From Exiguobacterium alkaliphilum 12/1 (GTDB taxonomy: Bacteria; Bacillota; Bacilli; Exiguobacteriales; Exiguobacteriaceae): DNA of 64,000 nt. The position numbers were made by a program, and so were the translations under genes. The notes below the pieces were generated by a model. The model saw only the letters and a list, made by a program, of their open reading frames with translations, searched no databases and was not told the DNA's origin. Numbering within the stretch: the stretch's first letter is position 1; every line of letters starts with the position of its first letter. Shown in pieces: positions 1 through 7,009 of this stretch. The stretch covers positions 1 to 64,000 of the forward strand of contig NZ_JJMW01000041.1 in the NCBI RefSeq assembly GCF_000714435.1. Direction: 5' to 3'.

Positions 1-34
1 TAAATCTACTGAGTTATGTCCCAGCCTCTTCTTT

Positions 35-337
35 TTACGCGGTCGTCATCTCGCGCGCATGGTGTTGATCTTCTTTTCTCCGAAAGTAAAGCGCCACAGA
101 AAGAGAAATCAAAATCAAGATGAAATAGACGGTCCGTTGCCAAAACGTCGCCTCCGTATCCCCTTGGAACAAAGCGATAATATAGTCACTTCCGCTCAAC
201 AGGAACAGCCCTGCTAGCAAGAGGAAGATGCGATAGCCGGCCCGACTACGTTGTTGTTTTACTTTGAAGAAAAGGACACCATAATAGACGATGGCCAGTA
301 TCGCGAAATATCCGATAACCCCTACAACCCAACTCAT
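35..337 (-). CDS. Small hypothetical membrane protein, three predicted TM segments
   Basis: A protein of 100 residues with three hydrophobic stretches (about residues 3-24, 36-55 and 66-84) and a charged, His-containing C-terminus, so probably an integral membrane protein. The ATG at 337 is chosen because a GGAGGAGG Shine-Dalgarno sequence lies just upstream; a longer reading to 400 has no such support. It is divergent from the YwpF-like gene. I do not recognise the family and assign no function. Confidence 0.6.
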   Translation of the reverse strand: MSWVVGVIGYFAILAIVYYGVLFFKVKQQRSRAGYRIFLLLAGLFLLSGSDYIIALFQGDTEATFWQRTVYFILILISLSVALYFRRKEDQHHAREMTTA

Positions 338-451
338 TCTGATGCCTCCTCCTTTACTCACGAACCTTGTTACTCCCACGTTATCATAACACATCTTCAC
401 AGGCGGACTATGTTAAGATGTTCTAAAGAAACCGTGGAAGGGATTGATTCG

Positions 452-925
452 ATGAAAACGTTTCGCCTCGTCCAAGTCCGCCTCGTCCAAGACGAATACG
501 GCAACGAGTTGAACCTCCCGATTGAGCTCGTCGACGGACTGATCATCTCGAAAGAACACGATAACGAATGGTTGCTCGAGATGCTCGTCCCGACCGAGTT
601 CGCCGTGACGCTCCATCACTATTTAAACAAGCGGATGTTGCTCCTCGCCGAGGCAGTCATCACATCCCCTGCGAACCGCCCGGCGGCCATCGCGTTGACG
701 TTCACAAGTGAACGCTCGCTCTCGAACCACCATACGTTCGTCGCGGAAGGCTTGATGTTACTACCGAAACAAGACCCGACGAAGCAAGTGCTCGATTCGC
801 TCATCGCCGACGGGGTGACAGGCAGCGACTTGAAGCCTTCTTTCTTCGAGAAACAAGTCGAGCATCAGCAAACATTCAGCCGCTCCGCCTTCAATCAGCT
901 CGTCAAGACAGGGTCGTTCGAATAA
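452..925 (+). CDS. YwpF-like conserved protein
   Basis: A soluble 157-residue protein opening MKTFRLVQVRLVQDEYG with an acidic, hydrophobic-strand-rich N-terminal half. The length and N-terminal pattern resemble the Bacillus YwpF family, whose function is unknown. Start ATG at 452 follows a GGAAGGGA sequence; in-frame upstream codons lack a ribosome site. The family name is from memory and tentative. Monocistronic, divergent from the small membrane protein gene. Confidence 0.6.
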   Translation: MKTFRLVQVRLVQDEYGNELNLPIELVDGLIISKEHDNEWLLEMLVPTEFAVTLHHYLNKRMLLLAEAVITSPANRPAAIALTFTSERSLSNHHTFVAEGLMLLPKQDPTKQVLDSLIADGVTGSDLKPSFFEKQVEHQQTFSRSAFNQLVKTGSFE

Positions 926-976
926 TCGGACGGTCCTGCTTTTCTTTCCCCGTTTTATTTACATCCTCAACCCAAA

Positions 977-1001
977 AAGACGAAGAAAATCTCTTCGTCT
1001 T
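977..1001 (-). terminator. Intrinsic terminator of the DUF456 gene
   Basis: A 10-bp perfect stem (AAGACGAAGA / TCTTCGTCTT) with a 5-nt loop, followed on the minus strand by a T run. It lies immediately after the minus-strand stop codon. Confidence 0.85.
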
Positions 1002-1477
1002 CAAATGTAGATGAAAAACAAGATGACCATCATCGTCATCCCGACGACTTTCAAAAGCGTACTGCCTAAAAAGGCGAGGACGGTCCCGACGCCGATGCTC
1101 CAAGCTTCCCGCGTCGACTTGCCAAGCGTGAGTTCGGCCAGGAACGCGAAGATGAACGGGAAGATAAGTACACCGACGAGCGGAAAGATGAACGGGCCGG
1201 CAATCAGCCCGATCGTCGCCCCCCATTTCGCCCGCTCGGAACCGCCCCGTTTATCGACTGTCGCTCGCGTGACGATATAATCGACGGCGAACAAGAAGAC
1301 GAGGAAGACGATTTGCCATAGCCAAAACGTCCATGTGAGCGGCTCGAACGAGAACCCGAACCCGTAAATCAAGTATCCGATGAACAAGAACAATACGCTC
1401 GGGATGACCGGATAAATCAGCCCTATGAACGCAACGACGAATGATGCGATGATGAATATCCAGAGCAGTGTCGACAT
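1001..1477 (-). CDS. DUF456 family membrane protein
   Basis: 158 residues, strongly hydrophobic, with about four or five membrane spans and a central charged loop near residues 72-85. The N-terminal pattern and the glycine/proline-rich hydrophobic segment GLIAGPFIFPLVG match the DUF456 family, whose role is unknown. It lies just downstream of the histidine phosphatase gene on the same strand (about 10 nt gap), so the two are probably co-transcribed and end at the hairpin at 977-1001. Confidence 0.75.
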   Translation of the reverse strand: MSTLLWIFIIASFVVAFIGLIYPVIPSVLFLFIGYLIYGFGFSFEPLTWTFWLWQIVFLVFLFAVDYIVTRATVDKRGGSERAKWGATIGLIAGPFIFPLVGVLIFPFIFAFLAELTLGKSTREAWSIGVGTVLAFLGSTLLKVVGMTMMVILFFIYI

Positions 1478-1487
1478 ATGCCTCTCC

Positions 1488-2087
1488 TCACTTCACAGCG
1501 ATTTCGTTGGAAATATGGTCGGCCACGTTCACCGCTTTGACGATGAAGCGTCCGTCCTTGTGTTCGATATAGTTCGAGCAAGCGTTACGCATCGCATGAC
1601 GGAACGTATACGTCTCGTCGATGGCCGACAGCGCCGCCTTGATGGCATGGGAATGACAGACGACGATGACACGTTTCCCTTCATACGTCTTGACGAGATG
1701 TTCCATCCCCTCAAGCACACGGGACCGCATCTCATCTTCTGATTCAAGACCGGGCACACGCGTCTGGTCGTCCGCTTGTACCGCTTCATAGATACCCGGT
1801 ACCGGTTGCCCCGAAGCCGCTCCGAATTCACGTTCGATGAATCGTGCGTCCGTGATGATTTCGGCCGGGTCAAAGCCGCACGCCTCGGCGATATATTGGG
1901 CCGTGTCGACGGCGCGGACTAATGGACTCGCGACGATGACGTCCCATGCTTCTTGACTTAAAAAGGCCGCGCTCTCTTCGGCTTGCCGATGCCCGAGCGC
2001 GTTGAGCGGGATATCTTCCCGTCCTTGAATGATTTCATTAAAATTCCAATCGGTCTGACCATGTCGGACCAAACAAAGCTCTGTCAC
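1488..2087 (-). CDS. Histidine phosphatase family protein (phosphoglycerate mutase-like)
   Basis: 199 residues. The RHGQTDWN motif near residues 9-16 carries the phospho-accepting histidine of the histidine phosphatase superfamily; the second conserved histidine is in VVCHSHAIK. Substrate cannot be predicted, as cobalamin, sugar-phosphate and broad phosphatases share this fold. I choose a GTG start at 2087 because AAAGGAG lies 8 nt upstream; the longer reading from 2126 has no ribosome site and adds residues not typical of the family. Confidence 0.85.
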   Translation of the reverse strand: MTELCLVRHGQTDWNFNEIIQGREDIPLNALGHRQAEESAAFLSQEAWDVIVASPLVRAVDTAQYIAEACGFDPAEIITDARFIEREFGAASGQPVPGIYEAVQADDQTRVPGLESEDEMRSRVLEGMEHLVKTYEGKRVIVVCHSHAIKAALSAIDETYTFRHAMRNACSNYIEHKDGRFIVKAVNVADHISNEIAVK

Positions 2088-2154
2088 GCCAGTCACTCCT
2101 TTTTGTTCTCTAAAACCATGTCCCATCGTACCATCTTTTCAGAAAAGTGCAACG

Positions 2155-3090
2155 TCACGTGAGCGCGTCGTCGATGAAGCGATCGATGCGGTTCATCAGT
2201 TTCTCTTCTTTGATCGGATTGTCGGATTGGAGAAAGCTCGCTAAGGAGTGGGTACCGTTCGGGAATGAGATGAGCTGGACGTTCGCGCCGACTTCGCTCG
2301 CATGTTCGACGAAATGAAGCGCTTGTCCGAACGGGACGATTGGGTCTTTTTTGCCGTGCAACAGTAAAATCGGTGGCGCGTCATCGTAAAGATGTGTCAC
2401 CGGGGAACATTTCACCATCAACTCGCGCCACTCTTCTCGGCTACCTTCATAGAACTTCAGGTGGGCGATCCACGTCTGGATGAACTTGAACAACAGGAAG
2501 TTCGTCGGCGGATAGAGCGCGATCACGCCTTTGACCGGCGGGACGTCGGCGCCGAGGTCCCCGATAAACTGCTTCTCCCGATCGAGTGCCGTCGCAAGCA
2601 TCAATGCGGCCCCGGCCGAGTCGCCCCAGACAATCAATTTGTCGACATCGAGGTTGAGCAGGCTATCGTGTTGCTTCAAATAATTGAGCGCGTCCGACAC
2701 GTCGACGATGTTGTCCGGAAAATACACCCCGTCTTCAAACAGACGATAATCGATACTGACGACAGCGAAGCCTTTCGTTAAAAAATGATCGAGCAACGGA
2801 TGGAACAACGTCACCATCCCACGGTTGCCACGAACGAACGCCCCTCCGTGTGCGTAGACGGCGACAGGGAACGGACCATCCCCCGTCGGATAATATACGT
2901 CAAATTGGAGCGGGCGGTCATCGATGATTTTATACGTGTGTGTTCGCCGCTTGCGGGTCGAGGCCCAAACTGGAAGTTCGGGTTCTTGCCAACGCACGAG
3001 GGAACCGTACTGATTCCACACGGTGGCACCGGCCGCAGTCGCCGCCGCGAGGGCGGCCCCGCCGACGAACCAGGCGGTCTCCTTTCTCAT
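2155..3090 (-). CDS. Alpha/beta hydrolase (esterase/lipase, HSL-type)
   Basis: 311 residues. An N-terminal hydrophobic segment (about residues 5-25) suggests a signal anchor. The oxyanion-hole motif HGGAF, the nucleophile elbow GDSAGA and late Asp and His residues (KDPIVPF, NGTHSL) form the triad expected of hormone-sensitive-lipase-type esterases. The second of two close ATGs is preferred because the GAGGAG site would be only 3 nt from the first. A similar hydrolase lies at 46373-47365. Substrate unknown. Confidence 0.85.
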   Translation of the reverse strand: MRKETAWFVGGAALAAATAAGATVWNQYGSLVRWQEPELPVWASTRKRRTHTYKIIDDRPLQFDVYYPTGDGPFPVAVYAHGGAFVRGNRGMVTLFHPLLDHFLTKGFAVVSIDYRLFEDGVYFPDNIVDVSDALNYLKQHDSLLNLDVDKLIVWGDSAGAALMLATALDREKQFIGDLGADVPPVKGVIALYPPTNFLLFKFIQTWIAHLKFYEGSREEWRELMVKCSPVTHLYDDAPPILLLHGKKDPIVPFGQALHFVEHASEVGANVQLISFPNGTHSLASFLQSDNPIKEEKLMNRIDRFIDDALT

Positions 3091-3162
3091 ATACATCCAC
3101 TCCTCGTTCTTTTTTTAATCATATTCCCTTTTTATCAAAAATCCATCCATCGGAAGTCGGAC

Positions 3163-3191
3163 TTGACGTGCATGAATCTGCCACCTATAAT
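3163..3191 (+). promoter_or_regulatory. SigA-type promoter of the zinc-binding lipoprotein gene
   Basis: TTGACG (3163-3168) and TATAAT (3186-3191) are separated by exactly 17 nt, close to the housekeeping consensus, and lie about 70 nt upstream of the start codon. Confidence 0.85.
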
Positions 3192-3210
3192 ATAAGGCGC
3201 AATCACAGAA

Positions 3211-3223
3211 CGTAACCGTTACG
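3211..3223 (+). promoter_or_regulatory. Zur-type operator
   Basis: The inverted repeat CGTAAC-C-GTTACG has the shape of Bacillus Zur boxes (TCGTAAT-N-ATTACGA type). It lies just downstream of the predicted transcription start, where a bound repressor would block the polymerase. Assignment to Zur is inferred from the sequence and the zinc-binding product. Confidence 0.75.
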
Positions 3224-3261
3224 GTTTAATGGTTCAATAGAGAGGACAGGTGGAGAATCAC

Positions 3262-4308
3262 ATGAATAAAAAGTTACTTAGTGTCGCCGCTGCCGGGACA
3301 CTGTTTTTAGGCGGATGTGCCAATAATGGAGACAGCAACGCAGCGGAGGAAGCGAACAATCAGTTGACCGTTTACGCATCGACGTTCGCCTTGAAGTCGA
3401 TCGCAGAAGAAATCGGTGGCGACCGTGTCCGTGTCGAGATGGTCATCCCGCCTGGCGCAGACCCACACACGTACGAACCGACGTCACGTCAAATGACACA
3501 AATCGCCGAAGCGGACTTGTTCTTGACGGTCGGACACGACCTCGAGCCTTACGTCGAGTCGATGGAGAAGAGCCTCGCGAACGAGAACGTCACGTTCGTC
3601 AAAACAGCCGAAGACGTCTCGTTACTTGATGCTGACAAGACGGTCCACGTTCACGGCGAAGACGAACATGCTCATGAAGAGGATGAGCACGGCCACGAGG
3701 AAGATGAACATGCGCATGAAGAGGACGAGCACGGCCACGAGGAAGATGAGCATGGACATGAAGCAGAAGATGCACACGGGCATAGTTACGGTCAATACGA
3801 CCCACACGTCTGGCTCGACCCGATGAACGCCGTCTCGATGGCAGAAGCGGTCGAGGCTTCATTCGCCGATCAGGCACCAGACTATAAGGACGAGTTCGCC
3901 GACCGGTTGAGCGCCTTCAAAGCAGAAGCAGAGACGCTCGATGCCGAGTTACAAGCAGCCGTCGACGCCGGATCGAAGAAGCAACTTCTCGTCACACATG
4001 CGGCCTACGGCTATCTTGCGGAGCGTTATGGCTTCGAGCAACTCCCGATCGCCGGATTGACCCCGTCTGAAGAGCCGTCTCAACAAGCGTTGAAGCGCGT
4101 CATCGAAGAAGCGCGTGCCCACGACTTGACGCATATCGCCTTCGAAGACACAGTGACGCCGAAAGTCGCGGAAGTCGTGAAAAACGAGATTGGCGCCGAA
4201 GCGGTGACGATTTACAACTTGGAGTCTGTCACGAAAGAACAGATGGAACAAAGCTATTTCGACTTGATGCGTGAAAACGTCAAAGCACTCGAAATCGCGT
4301 TGAAGTAA
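3262..4308 (+). CDS. znuA: Zinc ABC transporter substrate-binding lipoprotein (ZnuA/AdcA type)
   Basis: 348 residues. A lipoprotein signal peptide ends in LGGC with the lipidated Cys19. DPHTYEP (metal ligand His69), PHVWLDP (181-187) and later THAAYGY are cluster A-I metal-binding motifs. Between them is a His/Asp/Glu-rich loop at about 129-175, built from repeated EDEHGHE/EDEHAHE units, characteristic of zinc scavenging proteins. The ATG at 3262 follows AGGTGGAG. No permease or ATPase gene is adjacent, so it must act with partners encoded elsewhere. Zinc control is supported by the Zur-like box. Confidence 0.92.
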   Translation: MNKKLLSVAAAGTLFLGGCANNGDSNAAEEANNQLTVYASTFALKSIAEEIGGDRVRVEMVIPPGADPHTYEPTSRQMTQIAEADLFLTVGHDLEPYVESMEKSLANENVTFVKTAEDVSLLDADKTVHVHGEDEHAHEEDEHGHEEDEHAHEEDEHGHEEDEHGHEAEDAHGHSYGQYDPHVWLDPMNAVSMAEAVEASFADQAPDYKDEFADRLSAFKAEAETLDAELQAAVDAGSKKQLLVTHAAYGYLAERYGFEQLPIAGLTPSEEPSQQALKRVIEEARAHDLTHIAFEDTVTPKVAEVVKNEIGAEAVTIYNLESVTKEQMEQSYFDLMRENVKALEIALK

Positions 4309-4312
4309 CACG

Positions 4313-4350
4313 AAAGAACGCTCGGTGCCTGAGGCTCCGAGCGTTCTTTT
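4313..4350. terminator. Bidirectional intrinsic terminator
   Basis: A 13-bp stem (AAAGAACGCTCGG / CCGAGCGTTCTTT) with a short GC-rich loop lies between two convergent genes. T runs are present on both strands, and the last codon of the minus-strand gene overlaps the stem. Confidence 0.9.
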
Positions 4351-4795
4351 ATGCTTCTGGCTGTTGATCGAGCTGTTTTAGATGAAGCAACAACACCCCG
4401 GTCACGAACAGTGTCACGGTCGGAACGGTTGCTCCGATTATCGTTTCCCACCATTCCCCATGTAAATCGAAATAATAAGCGGTCAATAGGCATCCGAGAA
4501 AGATCAGGCTGACCGTACCGACTACTTTGACGACCGAGGCGCGCGGATGCCGGTCGTGGATAAACATCGAACTGTTGATGATAGCGAATAACAAGTTTAG
4601 AAAGAATAAGCCGAACATGGCCGCGACCAACCACGTATTGTACATAACGAACCCATGCACGGATAAAAAGCTGACCACGAACACTAGCAACGTCAACATG
4701 TTGACGCGACCGAGCCATTTCTGTCCCGTCCGATAGGCAAAAATCGGGCTAATCAATGAAAAAAAGAACGCTGTCGTGATGAAGAAGTCCCCCAC
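4349..4795 (-). CDS. Hypothetical four-TM membrane protein
   Basis: 148 residues with four hydrophobic segments (about 3-20, 30-50, 55-75, 90-135 in two parts). The predicted start is GTG (opening GTG GGG GAC); the upstream ribosome site (GGTGAT) is weak, so the start is uncertain. No family recognised. It converges on the zinc lipoprotein gene and shares its terminator. Confidence 0.6.
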   Translation of the reverse strand: MGDFFITTAFFFSLISPIFAYRTGQKWLGRVNMLTLLVFVVSFLSVHGFVMYNTWLVAAMFGLFFLNLLFAIINSSMFIHDRHPRASVVKVVGTVSLIFLGCLLTAYYFDLHGEWWETIIGATVPTVTLFVTGVLLLHLKQLDQQPEA

Positions 4796-4841
4796 CGTGT
4801 ATCACCATCCATTTTTTCAATATTATACCACCTGATCGACT

Positions 4842-5297
4842 TCATTCATAGTAAATCAAGACGAGTTCGTCCCGCTCGGCTGCGGCCTCACAATACCGTC
4901 GAAGCGACGTCCACTTCAACCAAATCTCGTCGAGTCCGTCATGGTCGACGAACGCCATGTCGGCGACGTCTTCTTTTGTGAACGCACCGAGTGCGTCTCT
5001 GACAATGTGCAGCAATTGCGGCGTCAAGATGCCGACGACGACCGCCTGCTCCTCGTTGACGATCAATTCCTCACCGATGACGGCCATCTCTAAATTGTAC
5101 GTATCGTCTCCATCGAGATACACCTCGATTTGACCGAGCACTTTTTGGAAGCGTCCGATGTTTGGGAGCGTCAACGTGTCATACGTCTCTCGACCTTGCG
5201 CGTGGACGTGAAGAAGCCAATCCATGATCATGTCCGGGTCTTGTGCGAACGAGACCCAGACTTCTGGGGAAATGCGTATATAATGTGTCGTCTCCAT
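4842..5297 (-). CDS. Hypothetical soluble protein, possibly DUF1877-like
   Basis: 151 acidic residues, no signal or membrane segment. The C-terminal region, with an aromatic-rich helix (WLKWTSLRRYCEAAAE) followed by a strand ending in LVLIYYE, is reminiscent of DUF1877/YfbM proteins, but the match is weak. Single gene between a terminator and a four-TM membrane protein. Function unknown. Confidence 0.6.
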   Translation of the reverse strand: METTHYIRISPEVWVSFAQDPDMIMDWLLHVHAQGRETYDTLTLPNIGRFQKVLGQIEVYLDGDDTYNLEMAVIGEELIVNEEQAVVVGILTPQLLHIVRDALGAFTKEDVADMAFVDHDGLDEIWLKWTSLRRYCEAAAERDELVLIYYE

Positions 5298-5348
5298 GAA
5301 TGAACGCCCCCCTTTTCTATCGTTTTCCCCTCTTTCCGGAGCAAAAAA

Positions 5349-5374
5349 ACCGTCTACGCACGTTCGTAGACGGT
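5349..5374 (-). terminator. Intrinsic terminator of the amino acid symporter gene
   Basis: A 10-bp perfect stem ACCGTCTACG / CGTAGACGGT with a 6-nt loop is followed on the minus strand by seven T residues. Confidence 0.9.
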
Positions 5375-5381
5375 TCTTTCG

Positions 5382-6827
5382 TTATGAGCGGATCGTACCG
5401 GTTTTGACTTCTTCCGATTCCGTTTTCCACGCTTCGAGGTACTCACGACCTGGAAGGTCTTCAATCGAATCGGCATAGAATACCGGGTCTTCGCCTTGGC
5501 GGCGTTGCTCCAAATAATCGTCAAGCACGAGGCGCGCCACTTTCGCAAGGCGGAAGATGGCATACAAGTTGACGAGCGCCATGAGACCCATGAACACATC
5601 GGCAATCGACCAGACGAGACCGGCCGAACGGATTGCCCCGAAGAGGACCATACCAACGACACCGATGCGGTAGAGCGTCACATAAATCTTCTTCTCCGAG
5701 ATGAACTGGATGTTCGTCTCTCCGTAGTAGTAGTTTCCGAGAATCGAGCTGAACGCGAACAAGAAGATCGCAACCGTCAAGAACGATGTCGCAATCGGAC
5801 CGACTTCGGCCGTGAGCGCGGCTTGTGTCAACTCGACACCAGCAAACGATTCTGAACCAGCTACGCCAGACAACAAGATAATCATCGCCGTCGACGTACA
5901 GATGATGAGCGTATCGACGAAGACGCTAAACGATTGAATCAAGCCTTGTTTGACCGGGTGCGATACTTCTGCTGTCGCGGCCGCGTTCGGGGCCGAACCC
6001 ATCCCCGCCTCGTTTGAGAAGAGCCCACGACGGATTCCTTGAAGCACCATTGCTCCAATCGCTCCGCCGAACAGTTGCTGAATCCCGAGCACACCTTCTG
6101 AGAAGATGAGGCCAAAGACGCTTGGCAATAATGAAGCGTTCGAAATCATAATCCACATCGCGAGCAAGATGTATCCACCTGCCATGACCGGGACGATGAT
6201 ACTCGATAAGATGGCGATCGATTGAACCCCACCGAAGATGACCGCAGCTGTCACGATTGCCAAGATGACCCCGACCGTCGTCGTGCTGACGCCGAACTGG
6301 TTACTCATCGAGAGCGAGATCGTGTTCGACTGAACCGAGTTAAACGCGAAGCCGAACGAGAACGTGATGAGGATCGCGAACAAAATCCCGAGCCAACGCT
6401 GGCCGAGGGCGCGTTCCATATAGTAAGCCGGTCCCCCGCGCCATGTGCGTCCGTCGCGGATTTTATATACTTGCGCGAGCGTGCTCTCTACGAAAGCCGA
6501 CGCCGAACCGATGAGGGCGATGAGCCACATCCAGAAGACGGCTCCTGGACCACCGAGGGCGATCGCCGTCGCGACACCCGCGATGTTCCCTGTACCGACA
6601 CGTGCTGCCGTACCGATGGCGAATGCCTGGAACGACGAGACTTGGCCTTTCTCACGTTTCATCCCTTCTTTGAACAAGAGACGGAACATCTCCGGAAGCA
6701 TCCGGAACTGGACGAAGCCCATCCGGATCGTAAAGTAAAGGCCTAAGGCGACAAGGACGACGATGAGCACCGACGACCAGAGCAGGTCGTTCGCTTGCCC
6801 AACAAACTTTTCAATCATATTCTCCAT
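5382..6827 (-). CDS. Sodium:alanine/glycine symporter (AGCS family)
   Basis: 481 residues with about ten membrane spans. Family hallmarks include the GTGNIAGVATAIALGGPGAVFWMW segment near residues 76-99, the GPAYYMERALG motif, and RRGLFSNEAGMGSAPNAAA near residue 265. AGCS proteins import alanine or glycine (and in some cases glutamine) with sodium. The start at 6827 has GGAGG 8 nt upstream. The gene is monocistronic, with its own promoter and terminator. Confidence 0.92.
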   Translation of the reverse strand: MENMIEKFVGQANDLLWSSVLIVVLVALGLYFTIRMGFVQFRMLPEMFRLLFKEGMKREKGQVSSFQAFAIGTAARVGTGNIAGVATAIALGGPGAVFWMWLIALIGSASAFVESTLAQVYKIRDGRTWRGGPAYYMERALGQRWLGILFAILITFSFGFAFNSVQSNTISLSMSNQFGVSTTTVGVILAIVTAAVIFGGVQSIAILSSIIVPVMAGGYILLAMWIMISNASLLPSVFGLIFSEGVLGIQQLFGGAIGAMVLQGIRRGLFSNEAGMGSAPNAAATAEVSHPVKQGLIQSFSVFVDTLIICTSTAMIILLSGVAGSESFAGVELTQAALTAEVGPIATSFLTVAIFLFAFSSILGNYYYGETNIQFISEKKIYVTLYRIGVVGMVLFGAIRSAGLVWSIADVFMGLMALVNLYAIFRLAKVARLVLDDYLEQRRQGEDPVFYADSIEDLPGREYLEAWKTESEEVKTGTIRS

Positions 6828-6895
6828 TGCTTAATCCTCCATAAGTATGAATAGTCATAAGTAAAAGTTATGTCAACTTTCTTAACATGTTTAGA

Positions 6896-6924
6896 ATTAT
6901 AGGAAAAATATTTGAAAATTGCAA
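6896..6924 (-). promoter_or_regulatory. SigA-type promoter of the AGCS symporter gene
   Basis: On the minus strand TTGCAA (6919-6924) and TATAAT (6896-6901) are 17 nt apart. The untranslated leader would be about 60 nt. Confidence 0.75.
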
Positions 6925-6963
6925 TCCTTTTCAACAATCTCATCGTTTGACGCGACCGTAAAA

Positions 6964-6995
6964 AAGGACGACCGGTCACATAACCGGTCGTCCTT
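6964..6995 (-). terminator. Intrinsic terminator of the rhodanese/CoA-disulfide reductase operon
   Basis: A 13-bp perfect stem (AAGGACGACCGGT / ACCGGTCGTCCTT) with a 6-nt loop, followed by T residues on the minus strand, just past the operon's last stop codon. Confidence 0.9.
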
Positions 6996-7009
6996 CCGTA
7001 AAGATTTGA

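Noticed and set aside
3599-3877. Overlapping frames on both strands through the zinc lipoprotein His/Glu-rich repeat
   Set aside because: They arise from the GAGGAC/CATGAGC repeats that encode the His-rich loop; they have no ribosome sites and no recognisable product.
5382-6827. Long plus-strand open frames opposite the AGCS symporter and argS
   Set aside because: They are antisense to clear genes, lack ribosome sites and have low-complexity composition.
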